Part shown: positions 24,501 through 31,529 of the stretch, piece after piece
How the letters are laid out: each line of letters starts with the position of its first letter
Position numbering within the stretch: position 1 is the stretch's first letter
DNA from: Thermoanaerobaculum aquaticum
Lineage (GTDB): Bacteria > Acidobacteriota > UBA4820
NCBI GenBank assembly: GCA_020722885.1
Contig: DYJZ01000007.1
Location: 1 to 38,333, forward strand
Length of the DNA: 38,333 nt
Direction of reading: 5' to 3'
Made by a program: the position numbers and the translations under genes
Notes under the pieces: model-generated
The model's input: the letters and a program-made list of their open reading frames with translations, nothing else
Told to the model about the DNA's origin: nothing
The model's database searches: none

Positions 24501-25202
24501 CTATCTCTTTTTTGCAAAAACTTCTATGACAATTCCTGATGTTCTTTTTCTTATTTTGATTTCTTGAAAACCATATTTGTTGAGAAGATTAACAAGCTCT
24601 TCATTCAGGGGAAAATTTTTTGTGCTCAGTGGCAGGTATGTGTAGGCAAAATCGTCTCTTGAAATCCATTTGCCGATTTTTGGAAGAATAAATCTAAAAT
24701 AAAAATAAAAAAAGGGGGCAAGAAGTCCCTTAACTTCTCTCGGGAACTCAAGAATCACCAACCTGCCTCCACTTTTTAAAACTCTGGCAATCTCGCAAAT
24801 TCCTCTTTCAATATCTTCAAAATTTCTAATCCCAAAACCGACGATACATCCATCAAAGGTCTCATCTTTGAAAGGCATTGATAGTCCGTCACCATTTATA
24901 AAAAATAGTTCTTTTGTTTTTTTTCTTGCAATTTTGAGCATCTCAAGGGAAAAATCTACTCCTACTATTGTTGCTTTTCCCCTTTTGCTTAGCTGTATTC
25001 CAAAATCTCCTGTTCCTGAACATAAATCAAGGAAAATCTGGCTTTCTTCAGGAAAAAAGTTTTTTACCCCTTTTTTACGCCATATCAAATCAAAACCAAA
25101 AGAAAGAGTGTGGTTGAGAAAATCATAGTAAGGAGCAATATTAGAGAACATTTTTCTTACCTCTGAACTCTTTTTTACTTCTGGCAGATTAAATTCTTCC
25201 AT
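24501..25202 (-). CDS. ubiE: Demethylmenaquinone methyltransferase UbiE/MenG
   Basis: This 233-residue SAM-dependent methyltransferase has the UbiE/MenG family features: VRKMFSNIAPYYDFLNHTLSFG at the N-terminus, motif I LDLCSGTGDFG at 58-68, GIRNFEDIERGICEIARVLKSGG in the middle and the C-terminal IVIEVFAKK. It methylates demethylmenaquinone to menaquinone in the last step of the pathway, or the ubiquinone counterpart. Menaquinone is the more likely product in a lineage of this sort, but no other quinone gene is in the window. It is the last gene of the ABC-transporter operon, 3 bases after hldA. Confidence 0.9.
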   Translation of the reverse strand: MEEFNLPEVKKSSEVRKMFSNIAPYYDFLNHTLSFGFDLIWRKKGVKNFFPEESQIFLDLCSGTGDFGIQLSKRGKATIVGVDFSLEMLKIARKKTKELFFINGDGLSMPFKDETFDGCIVGFGIRNFEDIERGICEIARVLKSGGRLVILEFPREVKGLLAPFFYFYFRFILPKIGKWISRDDFAYTYLPLSTKNFPLNEELVNLLNKYGFQEIKIRKRTSGIVIEVFAKKR

Positions 25203-25205
25203 TTT

Positions 25206-26165
25206 TTAAATACTTTTTAATAGTTCGTCTATGGTGCAGACAGAAGTTCCAAGTTTAGCAACCACAACTGATGCGGCAGCATTTGCAATATTTGCTGCCG
25301 TTTTGAAACTATATCCAGAAGAGAGTGCCATAGCCATAGCAGAAACGACAGTATCCCCTGCACCAGTAACATCATAAACTTCTTTTAACTTCGCCGGAAT
25401 TAGAACAGTCTCTCTGGATTTTCTTTCGCATAGAGCCATCCCATCCTCGCCGAGCGTTATCAAAACTGCCTGCCAGTTTGTTTTTGAAAGGATTTCCCTT
25501 GCAAAAGAGGAAAGATTTTTTTTGGTGATCTCTTTATGAAGAAATCCTGAAGCCTCCCCTCTGTTAGGGGTTACTATTGTCGCTTCAGGGTATGGGAAAT
25601 TTCTGGGTTTTGGATCAACTATGTATGGAATATTTAACTTCTTAACTTTCTCACCGAGCCAGATAAGAAATTGGTGGGAAAAAGTGCCCTTAGCATAGTC
25701 TGAAACAACCATAGCATCACAATCTTTCAGAACATTTTCAATTTTTTTCTTCAACTTATTTATGATATTTTCATCAAGTAAATTCGTTTTTTCTCTGTCA
25801 ATCCGAACAATCTGTTGTTTGTGAGCAATAATTCTTGTTTTTACTATTGTCTTTACCTCTTTTTCAAGAATAATATTCTCACAAGATATCCCTGTTTTTC
25901 TTATAATTTCAAGAAACTCTTTTCCAAAACTGTCTTTGCCTGTCACTCCAATTAAGAGTGGTTCTCCCTTGAGCGCTCTGATGTTGTTTACTACATTAGC
26001 GGCACCGCCAGGCACCCCTCTTTCGCTTATTACCTCAACAACTGGAACGGGTGCCTCTGGAGAAACTCTACTTACATTCCCAAAAATAAATCTGTCATAA
26101 ATTAGATCACCAATAACACATATCTTTTTTCCTTTAAAATCTTCAATTATTTTTTCTCTCTTCAT
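25206..26165 (-). CDS. hldA: D-glycero-beta-D-manno-heptose-7-phosphate kinase (HldA / RfaE1)
   Basis: The 319-residue PfkB-family kinase has the GGAAN motif at 53-57, the RVSPEAPVPVVEV segment typical of RfaE, and DVTGAGD at 265-271 with catalytic Asp271. It phosphorylates heptose-7-phosphate on the path to ADP-heptose for the LPS inner core. Unlike bifunctional E. coli HldE (about 477 residues), it lacks the C-terminal nucleotidyltransferase domain, so a separate HldC is expected elsewhere. The start at 26165 has GGGG about 7 bases upstream; an extension to 26231 would run into the DUF2752 gene. It lies 2 bases from that gene. Confidence 0.9.
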   Translation of the reverse strand: MKREKIIEDFKGKKICVIGDLIYDRFIFGNVSRVSPEAPVPVVEVISERGVPGGAANVVNNIRALKGEPLLIGVTGKDSFGKEFLEIIRKTGISCENIILEKEVKTIVKTRIIAHKQQIVRIDREKTNLLDENIINKLKKKIENVLKDCDAMVVSDYAKGTFSHQFLIWLGEKVKKLNIPYIVDPKPRNFPYPEATIVTPNRGEASGFLHKEITKKNLSSFAREILSKTNWQAVLITLGEDGMALCERKSRETVLIPAKLKEVYDVTGAGDTVVSAMAMALSSGYSFKTAANIANAAASVVVAKLGTSVCTIDELLKSI

Positions 26166-26167
26166 TT

Positions 26168-26572
26168 TTATACCCCGTGATATATCAGATAGATATAATT
26201 TAGAAAGAAAAGTGTCAAAAGGGGAACCCATAGGTACTTCTGCCAGAATCTGGGAATATCCAGATAAAGGAATTTGCCGAAAATCAGCGCCACAAACCCC
26301 GAAATTATCCAGGAAATAAAGAAAAAAACCACCAAAAACATAAAAGGCTGAATTAAAAAAGCGTTTTTAAAATCAAGTTCAAGAAGTTCAAAAACCATTC
26401 TTGTAAAACCGCAGGTTGGACAGGGAATCCCTGTTAGTTGATGAAGTCCACAGGGGGGAATCAAAAAGTAGAAATATTTCTTTACAATAAGCCCCACAAC
26501 AGACAAAATAGAAAAGGAAATAAAGAGAAAGGGCCAGGCAGGATAGACTGTTCCTGCCTTTTTGATATCCAT
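26168..26572 (-). CDS. DUF2752 membrane protein
   Basis: This protein of about 134 residues has three hydrophobic helices and the family motif CPTCGFTR (Cys51, Cys54, Arg58) preceded by Cys41 in PPCGLHQLTGIP, as in DUF2752. The function of the family is unknown. ATG 26572 lies 10 bases after the DUF4340 stop but has no clear ribosome site; GTG 26632, with AAGGAT upstream and overlapping DUF4340 by 50 bases, is a possible alternative adding 20 residues. It lies between the DUF4340 and hldA genes in a compact operon. Confidence 0.75.
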   Translation of the reverse strand: MDIKKAGTVYPAWPFLFISFSILSVVGLIVKKYFYFLIPPCGLHQLTGIPCPTCGFTRMVFELLELDFKNAFLIQPFMFLVVFFFISWIISGFVALIFGKFLYLDIPRFWQKYLWVPLLTLFFLNYIYLIYHGV

Positions 26573-26582
26573 AAGAACAAAT

Positions 26583-27890
26583 TTAATTGGAAACCCCTTC
26601 TTTAAGGTGGCTATAAATCGTGGAAAAGGCACCTTTTATCCTTTCACTATCCTCTTTTGAAATCGAAACAAAAATTTTTCTTTCCTTTATTTCAGCAATT
26701 AAGACATCCTTCCCTTCATAAAAAATTATTTCTAAATCTTTATTATTGTCCGTTAATTTAATTTCTGCAAAGACAGGCAGAGTTTCTTCTTTATTAATTT
26801 TCCTTTCCCCCTCGAGATAACTCAATGAATAAAGGAATGTCTCTATCTGCTCCTCTTTAAGTTTTTTGGAATTATCAGTCCATTTTTTTTCTTTATCCTT
26901 AGAAAAAATAATTTTTTCTTTTCCCGAAATTTCCAGCCTTTTCCATAAACTTAAATCTGAGGGAAAGACTTTTAAAGATCTAAACTCTTCAGGTCCTTTG
27001 TCTATATTCCTTACAGAGTTTTTACTTATAACAAATATTCCCTTCCTGTTAGAAACGGAAGCATAATAAAATCTTTTTTCCTGATCCTTTAAAGAGCCAA
27101 TTTTAATATTTATTTCACCATCAGTATCCGTTTTAATTTTTATAGTCTCAGAAGGCTCATTTATCTTTGTCGTTTTATCGTCAACTGTTTCATCTTCAAA
27201 TCCCATTACAGGCCAGAGAACTATATCTTCAATAAAAAAGAGAGTATTTCTTTCATTAGCGTCGTCAAAAAATGGGCAGGTTACCTTCCATTCATTCCCA
27301 AAATTTTTTAGATCAAGGTAAAGGTTACTACCTTTTATGTATGAAATTTCCTTAACATTTTCAGGTTTTAGTGGAGCACAGAGGTCCTTGCTTCTGAAAT
27401 CGTTTAAACCTCTTTTAAGTGTGTCTAAAGTGTATTCGCTCAAAACCCCTATTTTGTTACCACATTTAAAATATGAACCTTTTTCGAGAGGTGGATTGCT
27501 GCCTATTTCAAGTTTGAATTCATTACTTTTAGTCTTTAATAGGAGCTCAATTTTTGGCTTCAGAAGTCCAATTTTTTCTAAATCCACACTTTCTTTAATT
27601 TCCCTCTCCATTTTCGCATTCTTCAACGCTTCAATAAAACCATTTACCGAACCTGTATCTGCAATATCGGTTAATGGAGACAATATCTTATAATCTTTTC
27701 CAATTTTTACTATTTTTATCTCTTCAAAACCTTTCCTTTCTATCTCAAGAACTTCATCCTGAAAAACAGAAAAAATTTTGTCTTTGCTCTCAATTATTTC
27801 TCTCGTTGTTTTTCCTTTTCTTTCAACAAAAAATATAAAAGCAAGAAGAGATAAAACAATTGTAAGCAGGATAAGGGTACTTCTTTTCAT
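26583..27890 (-). CDS. DUF4340 membrane-anchored protein
   Basis: The 435-residue protein has one N-terminal membrane helix (about 5-22) and then a large beta-rich region with repeated motifs of the type FxxEVLEIERKG and SFKDLNS-like modules, matching the DUF4340 family. Such proteins are commonly encoded right after GldG-like ABC transporter auxiliary proteins, as here (1 base from its stop), and are thought to act with that transporter on the outside of the membrane. The transported substrate is unknown. Confidence 0.8.
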   Translation of the reverse strand: MKRSTLILLTIVLSLLAFIFFVERKGKTTREIIESKDKIFSVFQDEVLEIERKGFEEIKIVKIGKDYKILSPLTDIADTGSVNGFIEALKNAKMEREIKESVDLEKIGLLKPKIELLLKTKSNEFKLEIGSNPPLEKGSYFKCGNKIGVLSEYTLDTLKRGLNDFRSKDLCAPLKPENVKEISYIKGSNLYLDLKNFGNEWKVTCPFFDDANERNTLFFIEDIVLWPVMGFEDETVDDKTTKINEPSETIKIKTDTDGEINIKIGSLKDQEKRFYYASVSNRKGIFVISKNSVRNIDKGPEEFRSLKVFPSDLSLWKRLEISGKEKIIFSKDKEKKWTDNSKKLKEEQIETFLYSLSYLEGERKINKEETLPVFAEIKLTDNNKDLEIIFYEGKDVLIAEIKERKIFVSISKEDSERIKGAFSTIYSHLKEGVSN

Positions 27891-27891
27891 T

Positions 27892-29346
27892 TTACCGCCT
27901 TCTTACAAAATAGACAAAAACTCCAAAAACGGCTATGATAAAAGGAAATAGAACAACAAGAATAACAAAATTGGTTATAAGCTGGGTAGAGGTCAAAACT
28001 ATTGATTGTCTGCTCACTTCCTTTGGAGGAATGGAAATTCTTTCCTCCTGCTCAACAAGATAGTGCACACAGTTTAATGCGAAAATTGAGTTTCCTCCGA
28101 GTTGTGATAAAAATGCTCCCTCTGAGATAACATCCGAATCTCCCACTACAACCATTCTTGATTTATTTTTCCCCTTAGAAGATACTACAGCGGATAATGT
28201 CAAAACTCCCTGATGATCTTTTTCATCTTTTTTTACATCTTTAAGGTTACTAAGGTTTGTCTCTCCCCACGCAGCCGAACTTGTTGAAATGAGTGTCTCG
28301 CTTTTGTAATCTTTGTTAACCGCATCTACTACTTTTAAAGGTCTTGCAAGAATAAACAGAATTGGATATTTATTTTTTTCAAGATCAGAGGTTATTGAAT
28401 GGTGAGAATAGTTAACCCCGAAAAAGGTTTGAGCCCTTCCAGCAAGTAAAGAGGCTTCAGGGTCTACAATCAGACCATCTAAAAGTTCAACTCCAAACCT
28501 TTCACACATTTCCTCAAGTCCAGTCTTTCCAAACTTCATCTCCTTTCCTTCCTCTATCACAGGATCAAGAAAAAGAAAGAGCGCTCCTCCTCTTTCAAAA
28601 TATCTTTCCAAAATTTCTTCCTCCTGTTTTGTGAATGGCATTTGTGGTCCTGCAACGATTACCAGAGAAGCATCCTCAGGTATTTCAGCAAGTCCAATAG
28701 TTTGAAGTTCCTCTGTCACAGCCCCTTCCTTCGATAGACGCTCTTTGAATAAATAAATACCTTTATTGTTTTCTTCAAAATCCCTTCTTTCACCGTGTCC
28801 AATTGTAAAATAAATTTTTGGCTTTCGTGGATCAACAACCTCATACATAGCGTTAAGAAAAGAACCTTCCCCTTTAAAACTTTTGACTTTTGCCATTCCA
28901 TCAAACTGATAGTTTGAAAAGTCATACTCTACAAACTGATCCTTTTCAACCCATTTGCTCCTTTCTTTATTTGCAAATACCACTGCATTTGGTGTTGTAA
29001 CACTATATTTTTTCAGAACCATTTCATACTTCTCTCTATCTTTTTCAGGATCCAAAAATTCTACTTTTATTTTTGGCGATTCAGATTTAAAAGAATTCAG
29101 CAATCTTTCAACTCGTTCGTAACTTTCGTCCCCCACAGGGAGTAGAACATAAATTTCAATCTCTTCTTTAAGATTTTTTAAAAATTTCTTTGTTTGCTCT
29201 GAAAGAGAAAATTCTCCACTGAAAGTCATATCAAAAGTTTTAAAATGTCTTATTGAGAGATAATTGACAATAACAAAAAGAGAGATGCAAAGAATAATAA
29301 AAATGCTCCAGTTTGTTCCTTTTAAAATCTCTTTCTTGCGGTTCAT
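27892..29346 (-). CDS. GldG-like ABC transporter auxiliary protein
   Basis: The 484-residue protein has membrane helices near residues 13-32 and 455-480, flanking a long extracytoplasmic region. The FSLSEQTKKFLKNLKEEIEIYVLLP and KPKIYFTIGHGERR segments and the FLFLDP motif are typical of the ABC_transp_aux (GldG) family. In Bacteroidota GldA/F/G take part in gliding motility; in other phyla the same set is an uncharacterised exporter. ATG 29346 has AAGGAGG 5 bases upstream and is preferred to the in-frame GTG at 29352. It overlaps the permease gene by 4 bases. Confidence 0.85.
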   Translation of the reverse strand: MNRKKEILKGTNWSIFIILCISLFVIVNYLSIRHFKTFDMTFSGEFSLSEQTKKFLKNLKEEIEIYVLLPVGDESYERVERLLNSFKSESPKIKVEFLDPEKDREKYEMVLKKYSVTTPNAVVFANKERSKWVEKDQFVEYDFSNYQFDGMAKVKSFKGEGSFLNAMYEVVDPRKPKIYFTIGHGERRDFEENNKGIYLFKERLSKEGAVTEELQTIGLAEIPEDASLVIVAGPQMPFTKQEEEILERYFERGGALFLFLDPVIEEGKEMKFGKTGLEEMCERFGVELLDGLIVDPEASLLAGRAQTFFGVNYSHHSITSDLEKNKYPILFILARPLKVVDAVNKDYKSETLISTSSAAWGETNLSNLKDVKKDEKDHQGVLTLSAVVSSKGKNKSRMVVVGDSDVISEGAFLSQLGGNSIFALNCVHYLVEQEERISIPPKEVSRQSIVLTSTQLITNFVILVVLFPFIIAVFGVFVYFVRRR

Positions 29347-30080
29347 TGCCACCTCCTTGCCTCAAGACTTTTGACGGCAAGTGCAAGAAAAAGAATTGTG
29401 CCAGAAATGAGATAAATAACATTTCTTGAATCTATTATTCCTTTAGAAAAATTTTCCATCATTGCCAAAAGATCAATATTCTGAAAAAATTCCTTTTTGC
29501 CACTTCCAAGTATAAATGTAAAAAAGGTCATTCCAACCATCAACGCCATAATTGAAAAAGAAATAACTGCAGCAACTATCTGGTTTCTTGAAATAATTGT
29601 AGCGAAGATTCCTATTGAAACAAAAAATGCACCAATCAGGGTAACTCCAATGTAGCCAGAAAAAACAGAACCAAGATCAACCTCACCATACGCTTTTAAA
29701 ATTAAGACATAAACAAAAGTTAAAAGCCAGGCAAAAAGATAAAACAAAAAAGCTGCGGCAAATTTGCCAATCACTATCTCAAAATCACTTACAGGAGATG
29801 TAAGCAGAGTTTCAATAGTTCCTAATTTTCTCTCTTCTGCCCCGAGCCTCATTGTGATTACTGGAATCATAACAATAAGAACAAGCCAGAAAAAAAATGT
29901 ACCCCCAAAAAGAAGTGCCATTGGCGATAGCGGAGGACTTGCAGACTTACTCATTGCCGCAAGGACAACATAAAAAACAAAACTGTTAATTAAAATGAAA
30001 GAAGAAAGCACAATATAGGCAACAGGAGAAAAAAAGTATTGCCACATCTCTTTTTTTACTATTGCGTAAATTTGGCTCAT
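29343..30080 (-). CDS. GldF-like ABC-2 type permease
   Basis: This 245-residue integral membrane protein has six predicted helices in the ABC-2 pattern and the conserved cytoplasmic segment MRLGAEERKLGTIETLLTSP followed by DFEIVIGKF, seen in GldF/NosY-like permeases. It forms the channel with the ATPase gene upstream, whose stop overlaps its ATG by 4 bases. The operon order ATPase, permease, GldG, DUF4340 suggests one membrane complex. Confidence 0.87.
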   Translation of the reverse strand: MSQIYAIVKKEMWQYFFSPVAYIVLSSFILINSFVFYVVLAAMSKSASPPLSPMALLFGGTFFFWLVLIVMIPVITMRLGAEERKLGTIETLLTSPVSDFEIVIGKFAAAFLFYLFAWLLTFVYVLILKAYGEVDLGSVFSGYIGVTLIGAFFVSIGIFATIISRNQIVAAVISFSIMALMVGMTFFTFILGSGKKEFFQNIDLLAMMENFSKGIIDSRNVIYLISGTILFLALAVKSLEARRWQ

Positions 30081-31027
30081 TGCATCTCCTCCCTTTCTTC
30101 GCTGACCATTTTTAAAAATGCTTCTTCAAGGGTTCTTTTTATTAAAGACATTTCTAAAAGAGGAATCTTATTTTCATAACATTTCCAGAAAATTTCCTCT
30201 CTAATATTTGTGCTCTCTTTCGAGGTTACTTTAAATGAACATATTTTTTCATCACCTGAGGGAATAACGGTAAATTTTACAATATTGTAAATTTGACTTA
30301 ACATTTCAACACCTTTGTTTTCAGGACAGAGCAAAGAGATTTTTAGCTGAGTTCCCCCGCTGAAAGCAGCCCTCATATCATCAAGGGAACCATCAAAATG
30401 GATATTGCCTTTATGAATAAGAAGCACTCTTGAACAGATTGCTTCAACTTCACTCAAAATATGCGTTGATAATATAACAGTGTGATCCAGAGATAGCGAT
30501 TTTATTAGTTCTCTCGTGTGGTATATCTGGGCAGGATCAAGCCCCTGTGTAGGTTCGTCAAGAATTAAAAGAGGTGGATCATTAATAAGGGAGTTTGCAA
30601 TTCCAATTCTTTGTCTGAAACCTTTAGAACAACTCCCGATAAGTTTTTTCATAACTTCCTCTATTTCACATCGCTGGACAACATAATCCATTCTTTCCTT
30701 AAGATTTTTTCCCTTTAGTCCTTTTATCCTTCCCCTGAATTCAAGATACTCACTTACCTTAAGGTCTTCGTAAAGGGGATTACTTTCGGGAAGATATCCA
30801 ATAAATTTTCTTACAAGAACAGGATTTTCGAGAATGGAATATCCTTCTATAATGACATCACCTTCATTAGGATAAAGAAATCCTGTAATTAGACGCATTG
30901 TCGTAGTTTTCCCTGCCCCATTTGGACCTAAAAAACCTACAATTTCACCTTTTTCAACTTTAAAATTGACATTTTCAACGCCCTTAATGTTTCCATAGAG
31001 TTTTTTCAAACCCACCGCATTAAGCAT
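30077..31027 (-). CDS. GldA-like ABC transporter ATPase
   Basis: The 316-residue protein has a complete ABC ATPase domain: Walker A GPNGAGK at 34-40, signature CSKGFRQR at 133-140 (Cys where Leu or Tyr is usual), Walker B LLILDEP at 153-159 and the His189 switch in STHI. The region after 215 is the C-terminal extension of DRA/GldA-type exporters. It drives export through the GldF-like permease. The start codon overlaps the preceding gene by 8 bases, with a GGGGGAAG ribosome site within that gene. Confidence 0.88.
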   Translation of the reverse strand: MLNAVGLKKLYGNIKGVENVNFKVEKGEIVGFLGPNGAGKTTTMRLITGFLYPNEGDVIIEGYSILENPVLVRKFIGYLPESNPLYEDLKVSEYLEFRGRIKGLKGKNLKERMDYVVQRCEIEEVMKKLIGSCSKGFRQRIGIANSLINDPPLLILDEPTQGLDPAQIYHTRELIKSLSLDHTVILSTHILSEVEAICSRVLLIHKGNIHFDGSLDDMRAAFSGGTQLKISLLCPENKGVEMLSQIYNIVKFTVIPSGDEKICSFKVTSKESTNIREEIFWKCYENKIPLLEMSLIKRTLEEAFLKMVSEEREEMQ

Positions 31028-31382
31028 TTTGTTTCTTCCCCCTGGAAATTAAATATAATGACGTGTTTTGCGCAACACTCTCTTTTCCCATTTTTTCTGC
31101 ATATTCCTTCAGTCTGACGAGTTCATCTTTATTTATTTCGATCTTCATAGCCCTGCAAACATTTTGATACAAAACAAGGTCTGCTAATTCTATGCTCTTC
31201 TCCTTTATTTCAAGCATTAAATTTTCATCCTGTGCTTTCTCAAAATATTCAAGAGCATCGTAAAGCATTCCTTTAGAAAAATACTTTTTCCCTATTTCAA
31301 TTAATACTTCTTTTGGGGAGTTTTCTAAAAACAAAACCCTGTGCCTTGAAGAAACAGAAAGCGGAATTTCTTTATCGGACAT
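31020..31382 (-). CDS. Small helical (TPR-like) protein of unknown function
   Basis: I do not recognise this 120-residue protein. It has no signal peptide or membrane segment. The middle part (about residues 25-65, KYFSKGMLYDALEYFEKAQ) resembles one tetratricopeptide unit and the rest is predicted helical and charged. The ATG at 31382 is set by GGAGG 5 bases upstream; an in-frame ATG at 31394 has none. It is the first gene of the Gld-type ABC transporter operon and overlaps the ATPase gene by 8 bases, so a role as a cytoplasmic partner of the transporter is a reasonable guess. Confidence 0.72.
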   Translation of the reverse strand: MSDKEIPLSVSSRHRVLFLENSPKEVLIEIGKKYFSKGMLYDALEYFEKAQDENLMLEIKEKSIELADLVLYQNVCRAMKIEINKDELVRLKEYAEKMGKESVAQNTSLYLISRGKKQNA

Positions 31383-31403
31383 AACTTCCTCCATAAATAA
31401 AAT

Positions 31404-31432
31404 AATTTACCACACTAACTAAAAAGTTTCTA
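31404..31432 (-). promoter_or_regulatory. Candidate promoter of the Gld-type ABC operon
   Basis: On the minus strand, TAGAAA (31427-31432) and TAAATT (31404-31409) are 17 bases apart, 4 of 6 matches each, and TGG precedes the -10 box as an extended element. The RNA would start near 31397, about 15 bases before the start codon. Confidence 0.4.
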
Positions 31433-31483
31433 TGGTAAAAACAACACATTTCTTAAGTCACTATTCACATTGTTCTCAATAAT

Positions 31484-31509
31484 AAAAAAGGGCGGTTTCC
31501 CCGCCTTTT
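31484..31509 (-). terminator. Rho-independent terminator of the M14 peptidase gene
   Basis: On the minus strand the sequence after the M14 stop forms AAAGGCGG / CCGCCCTTT with a one-base bulge and a short loop, followed by a run of T. It lies about 20 bases beyond the stop and isolates the gene from the ABC operon. Confidence 0.82.
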
Positions 31510-31529
31510 AAAGATGATTTGTTGAAACC

